Below are positions 1-7,538 of a stretch of 38,003 bases of DNA, in pieces; position 1 is the stretch's first letter, and each line of letters begins with the position of its first letter. The translations under genes were made by a program, and so were the position numbers. Source of the stretch: Micromonospora trifolii (GTDB taxonomy: Bacteria; Actinomycetota; Actinomycetes; Mycobacteriales; Micromonosporaceae); NCBI RefSeq assembly GCF_022229005.1, contig NZ_JAKKFD010000056.1:1-38003 (forward strand). Direction: 5' to 3'. Below the pieces are notes generated by a model. The model was not told the DNA's origin. It did no database searches and worked only from the letters and a program-made list of their open reading frames with translations.

Positions 1-198
1 CCGCGCGTGCAAAGACCGGACTATCGCGTTCGTCGTCCCATGCCGCGCAGAGTGATACCGGGACACCTCCCGAGACACCGTGCACACCGGCACCCCCAAC
101 AAACCGGCGATCTCACTAATACGCCGACCCGCACCCCACAGATGCTCCAACACCTGCCGATGCCCGAACGTCAACACACCCGGCCTGGCCACCAACAC
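1..198 (-). CDS. IS30-family transposase, N-terminal part, cut by the window edge
   Basis: Reading leftwards from a GTG near 198 (alternatives at 192 and 177) an open frame runs off the left edge. It encodes about 60 residues including RQVLEHLWGAGRRISEIAGL followed by a turn and TVSREVSR. This is the N-terminal helix-turn-helix typical of IS30-family transposases, which bind the element's terminal inverted repeats; the DDE catalytic core would lie outside the window. The outer end of the element should lie around 215-245, where a CAGTTGCACTGAACCTTAG stretch may be its terminal repeat, but the other end is not visible. Whether the copy is intact cannot be judged. The family call rests on the HTH pattern only and is fairly good. 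Confidence 0.6.
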   Translation of the reverse strand, partial: MLVARPGVLTFGHRQVLEHLWGAGRRISEIAGLLGVPVCTVSREVSRYHSARHGTTNAIVRSLHAR

Positions 199-259
199 CC
201 CCCAGCACAACCAAGATCAGTTGCACTGAACCTTAGAAACCACCCGGACGAAACGGCCC

Positions 260-277
260 GTCAACCCCATGATCAAC
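260..277 (-). repeat. Solitary arm of a palindromic repeat element
   Basis: On the minus strand this reads GTTGATCATGGGGTTGAC. It matches the arm at 29951-29968 (GTTGATCATGAGGTTGAC) at 17 of 18 positions. The partner arm expected about 30 bp away is missing, and the IS30 end begins roughly 20 bp further on. It lies just downstream of the oppF stop. It is likely a truncated copy of the element also found inside ada-alkA. Confidence 0.5.
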
Positions 278-289
278 GTGGTGTGGTGG

Positions 290-1327
290 TCAGGCTGCGG
301 TGGTTGGGCGGAGTTCGGCGAAGTGGCAGGCCGAGGGGTGGGGGTCCGCCGCTCTCGGGACCGCCTTGGGGTCCTCGGTGGCGCAGATGTCCTGGGCCTT
401 CCAGCAGCGGGTCCGGAAGTGGCACCCGCTCGGCGGGTCGGCCGGGCTGGGCACGTCGCCGACCAGCCGGATCATGTTGCGCTGGTCGCGGGCCTCCGGG
501 TCCGGCACCGGCACCGCAGAGAGCAGAGCCTGGGTGTACGGGTGGGTGGCCCGCTCGTAGATCTCGTCCTCGGTGCCGATCTCGACGATCCGACCGAGGT
601 ACATCACCGCGACGCGGTCGGCGATGTGCCGCACCACTGACAGGTCGTGCGCGATGAAGATGTACGAGAGCCCCAGCTCGCCCTGTAGCTGCTTGAGCAG
701 GTTGATCACCTGGGCCTGGATGGAGACGTCCAGCGCCGACACCGGCTCGTCGCAGACGATCACCTCGGGCTTCAGCGCGAGGGCGCGAGCGATGCCGATG
801 CGCTGACGCTGACCGCCGGAGAACTGGTGCGGGTACCTGTTGATGTGCTCCGGGTTGAGCCCGACCAGGTCCAACAGCTCCTGGACCCGCTTGGCCTTGC
901 TGCCCTTCGGCGCGGCATCCGGGTGGATCTCGAACGGCTCGCCGATGATGTCGCCGACGGTCATCCGCGGGTTGAGCGAGGTGTACGGGTCCTGCATCAC
1001 CATCTGCATGTTGCGGCGCAGCCGGCGCAGCTCGCCCCCGGAAGCCTTGAACAGGTCCTTGCCCTCAAGGGTGGCGCGTCCGGAGGTGGGCGTCTCCAAC
1101 CGCATCAGCAGCCGGGCGAGGGTGGACTTGCCGCAGCCGGACTCGCCGACCACGCCGAGTGTCTCGCCCCGGCGCAGCTCGAAGCTCACCCCGTCGACGG
1201 CCTTGACCGCTCCGATCTGCCGCTGGAACAGCACGCCCTGAGTGATCGGGAAGTGCTTCACCAGGTTGTCGACGGAGAGGATCGTCTCGCCGCGGACCTT
1301 CGTGGGGTTAGCGGGCGACGCTGTCAT
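290..1327 (-). CDS. oppF: Oligopeptide/dipeptide ABC transporter ATP-binding protein (OppF/DppF type)
   Basis: This is a cytoplasmic ATPase, about 345 residues, that powers peptide import together with the OppD-type partner. Walker A GESGCGKST lies at about 61-69, the signature FSGGQRQR at about 169-176, and Walker B VIVCDEP with the catalytic Glu near 194. The C-terminal cysteine-containing oligopeptide-transporter domain is present (SGCHFRTRCW, then SACHF). I chose the ATG at 1327 because AGGAGG lies six bases upstream; a GTG one codon earlier is possible. The start overlaps the end of the oppD gene by about 20 bp, which indicates translational coupling. It is the last gene of a five-gene operon. 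Substrate (peptide versus other oligomers or metals) cannot be read from the ATPase. Confidence 0.93.
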   Translation of the reverse strand: MTASPANPTKVRGETILSVDNLVKHFPITQGVLFQRQIGAVKAVDGVSFELRRGETLGVVGESGCGKSTLARLLMRLETPTSGRATLEGKDLFKASGGELRRLRRNMQMVMQDPYTSLNPRMTVGDIIGEPFEIHPDAAPKGSKAKRVQELLDLVGLNPEHINRYPHQFSGGQRQRIGIARALALKPEVIVCDEPVSALDVSIQAQVINLLKQLQGELGLSYIFIAHDLSVVRHIADRVAVMYLGRIVEIGTEDEIYERATHPYTQALLSAVPVPDPEARDQRNMIRLVGDVPSPADPPSGCHFRTRCWKAQDICATEDPKAVPRAADPHPSACHFAELRPTTAA

Positions 1328-2339
1328 CACGGACCTCCTGCGCGAAGTGGCAAGCGCTGGTCCGGCCGTCGCCGAGGACCAGGTCGTGCGGCACCTCGTC
1401 CACGCAGACCTGCTGGACGTACGGGCACCGGGGGTGGAACGGGCAGCCGGACGGGATGCGCATCAGGTTCGGCGGCAACCCCTTGATCGTCGACAGCTCC
1501 TGGCCGCGGACGTCCAGGCGCGGGATCGACTCCAACAAACCCTTCGTGTACGGGTGGGCGGGCGCCTTGTAGAGCGAGCGGACATCGGCGTGCTCGACGA
1601 TCCGGCCGGCGTACATGACGGCGATCCGGTCCGCGACGCCGGCGACCACACCCAGGTCGTGGGTGATCAGGATCATCGCCATGTTGAGTTCCCGGCGCAG
1701 GTCGGCCAGCAGGTCCATGATCTGGGCCTGCACTGTCACGTCGAGGGCAGTGGTGGGCTCGTCGGCGATCAGCACCTTCGGGTCCAGCGCCAACGCCATG
1801 GCGATCATGACGCGCTGCCGCATGCCGCCGGAGAACTGGTGCGGGTAGTCACCGATCCGCTTGGCGGCACCGGGGATCTTGACCAGATCCATCAGTTCGA
1901 CGGCACGACGCCGAGCGTCGGCTCGGGACATGCCGGCGCGCTGGCGCAGCGTCTCACCGATCTGCCAGCCGACCGGGAAGACCGGGTTGAGGGCGGAGAG
2001 CGCGTCCTGGAAGATCATCGCGATCTCCTTGCCGCGTATCTGCCGGCGCTGCTCCTCGGGGCGGGTGAGCAGGTCCTCCCCCTGGTAGAGGATCTGGCCG
2101 GAGCGGACGAACGCGGGCGGGGTGTCCAGGATGCCCATGATCGCCTGTGCGGTGACCGACTTACCCGAGCCGGATTCGCCGAGCACGGCGAGGGTCTCGC
2201 CGGCGTCCAGGTGGTACGACACACCGTTGATCACCCGGGCGACGCCCTCGTTGGTGCGGAACTCGACGTGCAGGTCCCGCAACTCCAGCAGGTGACCGCC
2301 CTCGGGTGTGGCAGAGGCGGGCGTGGGATTGATGGTCAT
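1308..2339 (-). CDS. oppD: Oligopeptide/dipeptide ABC transporter ATP-binding protein (OppD/DppD type)
   Basis: This is the second ATPase of the peptide importer, 343 residues. It shows Walker A GESGSGKS at about 54-61, a Q-loop followed by DALSALNPVFPV, the signature FSGGMRQRV and Walker B VLIADEPTTALD. The C-terminal peptide-transporter extension is present (SGCPFHPRCPYVQQVC and later TSACHF), typical for the OppD/DppD family. The ATG start lies seven bases after the permease stop, so the genes are cotranscribed. Nothing is truncated. OppD and OppF form an asymmetric ATPase pair on the inner face of the two permeases. Confidence 0.93.
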   Translation of the reverse strand: MTINPTPASATPEGGHLLELRDLHVEFRTNEGVARVINGVSYHLDAGETLAVLGESGSGKSVTAQAIMGILDTPPAFVRSGQILYQGEDLLTRPEEQRRQIRGKEIAMIFQDALSALNPVFPVGWQIGETLRQRAGMSRADARRRAVELMDLVKIPGAAKRIGDYPHQFSGGMRQRVMIAMALALDPKVLIADEPTTALDVTVQAQIMDLLADLRRELNMAMILITHDLGVVAGVADRIAVMYAGRIVEHADVRSLYKAPAHPYTKGLLESIPRLDVRGQELSTIKGLPPNLMRIPSGCPFHPRCPYVQQVCVDEVPHDLVLGDGRTSACHFAQEVRDDSVAR

Positions 2340-2345
2340 GAGGGA

Positions 2346-3302
2346 TCACCGCAGCTTCGGGTCGAAGGCGTCACGGATCGCGTCGCCGAGCATGATGAAC
2401 GCCAGCACGGTCAGCGCCAGGAAGGCCGACGGGACGATCAACGGGGTGGCCGCCTCCCGCATGTGGATCCGGCCGGTGTCGATGTCCTGGCCCCACGAGA
2501 TGGTGGGCGCCTTCAGGCCGATGCCGAGGAAGGAGAGCGTCGCCTCGGCGGCGATGAACGAGCCGAGCGCGATGGTCAGTACGACGATCGCCGGGGCCAA
2601 CGAGTTCGGCAGGATGTGCCGCCACATGATCCGGCTGTTGCCGGCGCCGAGCATCCGGGCCGCCGCGACATAGTCCTGCTCCTTCGCGGTGATCACCGAG
2701 GACCGGACCACGCGGGCGGCGGTGGTCCAGCCGAGGAGGGCCAACACGAAGACGACAGCGCCGATCCGAGCCCACTGGCTGTCACTGGACACCCGCTTGA
2801 GCAGCACGATCGCGGCCAGCAGCAGCGGGATGCCGAGCACCACGTCGATCACCCGGGAGAGCACCGCGTCGACCCAGCTGCCGAAGTAGCCGGCCAGCAT
2901 GCCGATCACCAGCGCGATGATTCCGGTGCCGAGCGCGGCAAGCGCACCGACCAGCAGCGACGCCCGGGTGCCGTAGACCGCCCGGGAGTACGTGTCGCAG
3001 CCCTGGAAGTCGTACCCGAAGATGGCCCCGCCGGACGGCCCGGCGTGCTGCCGGGAGAGCAGGCAGTCGTTCGGGTTGTTGGCGGTGAAGACCCCGGGGA
3101 GCAGCGCCATCAGGGTGAAGATGACGACCAGCGCCAGCGAGATCCAGAAGATCGGGTTGCGGCGCAGGTCGCGCCAGGCGTCCCCGGCCAGGCTGCGGGG
3201 CTTGTTCGCGGCGCCGACCTGGTTGGGCGTGCCCGGCTCCCCCGAGGGGCCACGTCGCGCGGCCTGGTTCTCGGTGGCCGCCACAGTCTCAAAGTCACTC
3301 AT
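2346..3302 (-). CDS. oppC: Peptide ABC transporter permease (OppC/DppC type)
   Basis: This is an integral membrane permease of about 318 residues. After a hydrophilic N-terminus there is a first membrane helix (IFWISLALVVIFTLMALLPG). A long extracytoplasmic loop with a Cys pair follows (NDCLLSRQ and FQGCDTYSR), then the helix-rich BPD_transp_1 core with an EAA-like coupling segment (RMLGAGNSRIMWRHILPN) that docks on the ATPases. The N-terminal OppC_N region precedes the core, as usual in this subfamily. I chose the ATG at 3302, which has GAGGTGG upstream, over an in-frame GTG at 3320. It lies between the oppB-type and oppD-type genes in the operon. Confidence 0.92.
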   Translation of the reverse strand: MSDFETVAATENQAARRGPSGEPGTPNQVGAANKPRSLAGDAWRDLRRNPIFWISLALVVIFTLMALLPGVFTANNPNDCLLSRQHAGPSGGAIFGYDFQGCDTYSRAVYGTRASLLVGALAALGTGIIALVIGMLAGYFGSWVDAVLSRVIDVVLGIPLLLAAIVLLKRVSSDSQWARIGAVVFVLALLGWTTAARVVRSSVITAKEQDYVAAARMLGAGNSRIMWRHILPNSLAPAIVVLTIALGSFIAAEATLSFLGIGLKAPTISWGQDIDTGRIHMREAATPLIVPSAFLALTVLAFIMLGDAIRDAFDPKLR

Positions 3303-3320
3303 GCCGCCACCTCGCTGCAC

Positions 3321-4259
3321 TTACTCATAGCGGATCCTCGGGTCGAGTACGGCGTACAGGACGTCCACCACCAGGTTCGAGACCAGGTAGACCACGACGA
3401 GCACGCTGACGATGCCCACCACCAGGGGGCCGTCCTCGGTCCGGATGCCGCGGAAGAGGTTGAAGCCCACGCCGGGGATGTTGAAGACGCCCTCGGTGAT
3501 GATCGCGCCGCTCATCAGGTTGCCCAGTTCCACACCGAGGAAGGTGACCACCGGGATCAGCGAGTTGCGCAGCACGTGGACGACGACGATGCGCCGCTTG
3601 ACCAGGCCCTTGGACCGGGCGGTCCGGACGTAGTCGGCGCGTAGGTTCTCCGCCACCGAGGCCCGGGTGAGTCGTAGGGCTGTGGCCAGCGACAGCGAGC
3701 CGAGCACGATGCCCGGCAGCAGGAGCGCGTAGAACGTCGGGTCGGAGCCGGCGGTGGGTGGGAAGAGCTGCCACTTGACGCCCAGGAAGTACTGCGCCAG
3801 CGGCGCCAGCACGATGGTCGGGATGCCCAGTACCAGCAGGGTCAGCACCAGCGTCGAGTTGTCGAAGATGCTGGCCCGGCGGATGCCGGCGAGCACCCCG
3901 GCGGTGACGCCGAAGATGATCGCCACAGCGAGCGCGATGAGCGCGAGCCGCACGGTGACCGGCCAGGCCTGCTGAAGGATGTCACCGATGTTCCGACCGG
4001 TGAGTGACTCGCCCAGGTTGCCCTGGAGCAGGTTCTTCACGTAGTCGAAGTAGCGGTAGAAGAAGCCGCCGACGCCAGTGGCGTCCAGGTGGTACTTCTC
4101 GGTCAGGTAGGCCCGCTGCGCTGGCGTCACCGGCCGTTCGCCGGCGAGCGCCTGGATCGGGTCGCCCTGCCCGGCGAATGTCAGCGCGTAGACGATCAGG
4201 GTGGTCCCGAAGAACGCCAGGACCATCTGCAGTAGGCGCCGCAGGATGTAGCGGAACAT
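3321..4259 (-). CDS. oppB: Peptide ABC transporter permease (OppB/DppB type)
   Basis: This is a six-helix membrane permease of 312 residues. The N-terminus MFRYILRRLLQMVLAFFGTT is the classical start of DppB/OppB proteins. The BPD_transp_1 core follows, with the coupling segment RTARSKGLVKRRIVVVHVLR and a conserved C-terminus (VYLVSNLVVDVLYAVLDPRI). An in-frame ATG 189 bp further upstream would add a proline- and arginine-rich, non-membrane stretch unlike the family, so the start at 4259 is preferred. It follows the binding-protein gene after about 196 bp that hold a strong hairpin. Confidence 0.93.
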   Translation of the reverse strand: MFRYILRRLLQMVLAFFGTTLIVYALTFAGQGDPIQALAGERPVTPAQRAYLTEKYHLDATGVGGFFYRYFDYVKNLLQGNLGESLTGRNIGDILQQAWPVTVRLALIALAVAIIFGVTAGVLAGIRRASIFDNSTLVLTLLVLGIPTIVLAPLAQYFLGVKWQLFPPTAGSDPTFYALLLPGIVLGSLSLATALRLTRASVAENLRADYVRTARSKGLVKRRIVVVHVLRNSLIPVVTFLGVELGNLMSGAIITEGVFNIPGVGFNLFRGIRTEDGPLVVGIVSVLVVVYLVSNLVVDVLYAVLDPRIRYE

Positions 4260-4409
4260 GCTTAGCAGTCTCTCCGGAAATGTGCGAAAGGGTCGCAGGA
4301 CGGCATCTCTGGTCGTACCCGAAATATCCGAGACGTGCCGTCCGGCCGGGGGAGCCGGCACCACCGACGCCGGGTCCGCTGCTGCGGCCCGGCCCCGGTG
4401 GTGCGGTCC

Positions 4410-4441
4410 GGGCCACCCGGGCTTCGTCGCCCGGGTGGCCC
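4410..4441 (-). terminator. Strong hairpin between binding-protein and permease genes (attenuator or mRNA-stabilising stem)
   Basis: Arms GGGCCACCCGGGC and GCCCGGGTGGCCC form a perfect 13-bp stem around a six-base loop, about 15 bp past the stop of the binding-protein gene. There is no T-run. In importer operons such a stem commonly lowers readthrough or protects the upstream message, so that binding protein outnumbers the membrane parts. That role is inferred here. Confidence 0.65.
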
Positions 4442-4455
4442 GCACCATGGTCAGC

Positions 4456-6057
4456 TCAGCTGGCCGCTTCGATCTTGACGAGGTTGACCCGCTGGAACAG
4501 GTCCATCTCCACGTTCTTGACCTTGGACGAGTGCCCGAACACGTTCTCGCCGAAGCGGAGCGGGATCACCGGCATGTCCTTGGCCAGGATGTCCTCCGCC
4601 TGCTGGTACTTGGCGATCGCCTCGTCCTGCGTCTTGGCGGCGGAACCCTCCTTGACCAGCTTGTCGAACTCCGGGTTGCTGTAGCCGTAGTAGTTCGACG
4701 AGCCGTTCGTGCTGTACAGCGGGCCGAGGTAGTCCTCCATGGTCGGGTAGTCCATGACCCAACCCATCCGGAACGCACCCACCGGCGTCTTCTTCTCGAC
4801 CTTGGTCAGCAGGTCGGCGAACTTCGGCTCGACCGAGCCGACCGCGTCCACGCCCAGGTTGGTCTTGAGCTGGTTGACAGTGGCGTCGACCCAGTCCTTG
4901 TGCCCGCCATCGCCGTTGTACGAGATGACGATCTTCGACGGACCGCCGGCGGCCTGGTAGAGCTTCTTGGCCTCGGTCGGGTTGAACTCGGCAGCCTTGC
5001 CCGCGGTGTCCTCCCGGTAGCCCGGCAGGACCGGCGCGACGAAGGAGCGCGCCGACGTCTGCGAACCCTTGAAGACCGACTTGGTGATCTCGTCACGGTC
5101 GATCGCCATCGAGATGGCCTTGCGCACGTCCGGGCTGCTGTAGTCCTTGTCGAACGTCGGGAACGCGAGGAACTGGAACGACGACATCGGGCTGGTCTTG
5201 TACCGGTCACCCAGGTCGCTCGGCGCGGTGCTCAGGCTCTCGGTCGGGATCGTGGGCAGCACGTCCAGGTTGTCCGCCAGGACGTCCGCGTAGGCGGCGG
5301 TGAGCTGCTGGTAGATCCGGAACTCGATGTTCTTGACCTTGGGCTTCTCGCCCGGGTACGCGTCGTAGCGCTCGACGTCGATCTTGCTGTCGTGCTGCCA
5401 GGTGCCCTTCATCTTGAAGGGGCCCTGCCCGATCGGCGCCTGCTCGTAGGAGTCCTTGAGCACGCCCGGAGCCGAGAACGCGGCGTCCGGCATCGGGAAG
5501 AACGCGTTGTAGCCCAGCGTCGTCTTGAAGTCGATGTACGGCTCGGAGAGCGTCGCGGTGAAGGTGAGGTCGTCGACCTTCTTCAGACCGGACATCTCCT
5601 TGGCCTTCGGCGCCTTGCCCTGGAGGTCGGCGTAACCAGCGATCTTCTCGAAGAAGGGGTTGGTGTCCTGACCGTTCGGGGCGTACGCGCCGTAGTTCCA
5701 GGCGTTGATGTAGTTCTGGGACGTGACCTTCTCACCGTTGTGGAAGGTGAAGCCGTCCTTGATCTTGATCGTCCAGACCTTGTTGTCGGACGAGGTGACC
5801 GACTGCGCGGCGACCTCGTACGGCTTGTTCTGGGCGTCGTAGTCGACGAGCGGGCTGAACAGGCCGGCGATCACCTGCGACCCGGACGTCTCGGTGGTGT
5901 TTGTGGGAACCAGGTGCTTCGGCTCGGCGATCTGGATGCTGACCACCGAACTGTCGCTGCCACCGGATCCACCATCTCCGCCGCTGCCGCAGGCCGCGAG
6001 GCCCAGCGTCACCGCGAGCGGGAGGGCGGTCCAGGCGGCGAGTCTACGAACTCGCAT
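4456..6057 (-). CDS. oppA: Extracellular peptide-binding lipoprotein (SBP family 5)
   Basis: This 533-residue lipoprotein captures peptides outside the cell for the importer encoded downstream. The signal sequence has an Arg-rich start, a hydrophobic core and a lipobox LAAC with the lipidated Cys at 23, followed by a Gly/Ser-rich linker. The mature part is a typical SBP_bac_5 domain (EPKHLVPTNTTE near the start, KDGFTFHNGEKVTSQNYINA, then FDKDYSSPDVRKAISMAIDR). The start is fixed by GAGGAGG about five bases before the ATG. It is the first gene of the opp operon, with a promoter expected in the 6058-6538 gap. The ligand could be a peptide or another small molecule carried by this family. Confidence 0.93.
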   Translation of the reverse strand: MRVRRLAAWTALPLAVTLGLAACGSGGDGGSGGSDSSVVSIQIAEPKHLVPTNTTETSGSQVIAGLFSPLVDYDAQNKPYEVAAQSVTSSDNKVWTIKIKDGFTFHNGEKVTSQNYINAWNYGAYAPNGQDTNPFFEKIAGYADLQGKAPKAKEMSGLKKVDDLTFTATLSEPYIDFKTTLGYNAFFPMPDAAFSAPGVLKDSYEQAPIGQGPFKMKGTWQHDSKIDVERYDAYPGEKPKVKNIEFRIYQQLTAAYADVLADNLDVLPTIPTESLSTAPSDLGDRYKTSPMSSFQFLAFPTFDKDYSSPDVRKAISMAIDRDEITKSVFKGSQTSARSFVAPVLPGYREDTAGKAAEFNPTEAKKLYQAAGGPSKIVISYNGDGGHKDWVDATVNQLKTNLGVDAVGSVEPKFADLLTKVEKKTPVGAFRMGWVMDYPTMEDYLGPLYSTNGSSNYYGYSNPEFDKLVKEGSAAKTQDEAIAKYQQAEDILAKDMPVIPLRFGENVFGHSSKVKNVEMDLFQRVNLVKIEAAS

Positions 6058-6538
6058 TGAGCCTCCTCATCTCCTCACGCTGCGCAGTCAGGCCCGACGC
6101 TGGGTTACGCTGCGCAACAAGCGGTAACGGTAGGTCGGCGATGGGCCTTCGACAACGACGCGGTTGCGGGTGGGTAACGGTCCGGGGTTGCCCCACTTGT
6201 CGAGGGCGAACGAACCTGCTAGCAAAAATCGGGTTTATCGACGGTGAGCTGCGGAAATCACGATGGTCCACGAAGTGGTTGGCCCCGCCTGGGTTGCTTC
6301 GATGCGCCTGGGGCGGCCGTCCCGTCTCTGCGACACAGGCCCGTCCTGTCTGGTTCGATCGTGATCGAATCCACAAATTGTGACCGGGAGTGACGAGCAA
6401 CACCTCACGCACGGTCATCCCGTCGGTCGTCGCCCCGGCCTGGCCCGGCCCGCCCGGTGGCTGCCCCACCGCACCGACTGCGGACGGCCCGAGCGAGGTC
6501 GTCTGATCCGCGGGTGGTGGCCGTGAGACGATCGGGTC
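6058..6538. other. Divergent intergenic region between the peptide-transport operon and folD
   Basis: These 481 bases contain no convincing gene on either strand. The left side must hold the promoter of the binding-protein operon. The right side ends with GACGAT six bases before the folD GTG. Two neighbouring short palindromes at 6354-6382 are the only clear structure. The codon pattern of the frames crossing this gap does not look coding. Confidence 0.6.
6354..6382. promoter_or_regulatory. Two adjacent short palindromes, possible operators
   Basis: TTCGATC-GT-GATCGAA (6354-6369) is followed at once by CACAA-A-TTGTG (6372-6382). Both have near-perfect dyad symmetry in a locally AT-richer stretch between divergent transcription units, the style of transcription-factor binding sites. 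The regulator is unknown. The second could instead be a chance 11-mer. Confidence 0.35.
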
Positions 6539-7399
6539 GTGACGGCGACGCTTCTGGACGGCAAGGCAACCGCAGCGGAGATCAAGGACGAGCTGCGCAT
6601 CCGGGTGAAGGCACTCGCGGAACGCGGCATCATCCCCGGGCTCGGCACGGTCCTGGTCGGGGCGGACCCGGGCAGCCAGGCGTACGTCAACGGCAAGCAC
6701 CGCGACTGCGCCGAGGTGGGCATCGCCTCGATCCGCCGCGAACTGCCGGCCGACGCCACCCAACAGCAGGTCGACGACGTGCTGGCCGAGCTGAACGCCG
6801 ACCCGGCGTGCCACGGCTACATCGTTCAACTGCCGCTGCCGGCCCACCTCGACACCCAACGGGTGCTGGAGCTGATCGACCCGGACAAGGACGCCGACGG
6901 CCTGCACCCGGTCAACCTGGGTCGCCTCGTGCTCGGCTACGACGGCCCGCTGCCGTGCACCCCGCGCGGCATCGTCGAGCTGCTCCGCCGGCACGACGTG
7001 GCGCTGCGTGGGGCCACCGTCGCGGTGGTCGGTCGCGGCAACACAGTTGGCCGACCGCTCGGCCTGCTGCTCACCCGGCGCAGCGAGAACGCCACTGTCA
7101 CCCTCTGCCACACCGGCACCCTCGACCTCGCCTCACACACCCGGGCCGCCGACATCGTGATCGTCGCGGCCGGCGTGCCGGGTCTGCTCACCGCCGACAT
7201 GATCAACCCCGGTGCGGTGGTGGTGGACGTCGGCATCACGCGCGTGATCGGCGCGGACGGCAAGGGCCGCTACACCGGCGATGTGGCCCCGGAGGTGGCC
7301 GAGACGGCCGGCGCGCTGGTCCCCATGCCCGGCGGCGTGGGCCCGATGACCCGGGCCATGCTGCTCACCAACGTCGTCGAGCGCGCCGAGCGCGGCTGA
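6539..7399 (+). CDS. folD: Bifunctional methylenetetrahydrofolate dehydrogenase / methenyltetrahydrofolate cyclohydrolase
   Basis: This 286-residue enzyme interconverts 5,10-methylene-THF, 5,10-methenyl-THF and 10-formyl-THF in one-carbon metabolism, using NADP(H). It has the family motifs: the substrate-site segment with Tyr49 and catalytic Lys53 (AYVNGKHRDC), VQLPLPAHLD, the long PCTPRGIVELL loop, the dinucleotide-binding VVGRGNTVGRPLGLLL, and the C-terminal PGGVGPMTRAMLLTN. The length is normal. The GTG at 6539 has no ribosome-binding site, but GACGAT sits six bases upstream, which fits leaderless transcription. It is followed in the same direction by the malate dehydrogenase gene after 139 bp. 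Confidence 0.96.
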   Translation: MTATLLDGKATAAEIKDELRIRVKALAERGIIPGLGTVLVGADPGSQAYVNGKHRDCAEVGIASIRRELPADATQQQVDDVLAELNADPACHGYIVQLPLPAHLDTQRVLELIDPDKDADGLHPVNLGRLVLGYDGPLPCTPRGIVELLRRHDVALRGATVAVVGRGNTVGRPLGLLLTRRSENATVTLCHTGTLDLASHTRAADIVIVAAGVPGLLTADMINPGAVVVDVGITRVIGADGKGRYTGDVAPEVAETAGALVPMPGGVGPMTRAMLLTNVVERAERG

Positions 7400-7492
7400 C
7401 CCACACGTCGGCGGCGCCGAACCAGGACGGCGGTGACGTTCGCCCCATCCCGGCGATGGCCGCCGCCCCTGGCCTGATCGGTGCCAGGATGA

Positions 7493-7524
7493 CTGATACG
7501 GTCCGGAAAACCGACTGGTATCAG
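7493..7524 (+). promoter_or_regulatory. Inverted repeat over the likely mdh promoter
   Basis: Arms CTGATAC (7493-7499) and GTATCAG (7518-7524) flank an 18-base centre. A TACGGT hexamer, a plausible -10 box, overlaps the left arm. The repeat lies 15 to 46 bases before the mdh ATG, so it could be an operator or a leader stem-loop. The assignment is from position and symmetry only. Confidence 0.35.
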
Positions 7525-7538
7525 GGAGTGGGACGACC

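Noticed and set aside
1242..3644. Long plus-strand open frame opposite the opp genes
   Set aside because: It is a mirror frame of the GC-rich opp genes: Arg/Gly/His/Asp-rich, without domains, and both opp ATPases and a permease on the other strand are certain.
6044..7111. Minus-strand frame covering the folD upstream gap
   Set aside because: It overlaps most of folD antisense and lacks a recognisable domain or a plausible ribosome site.
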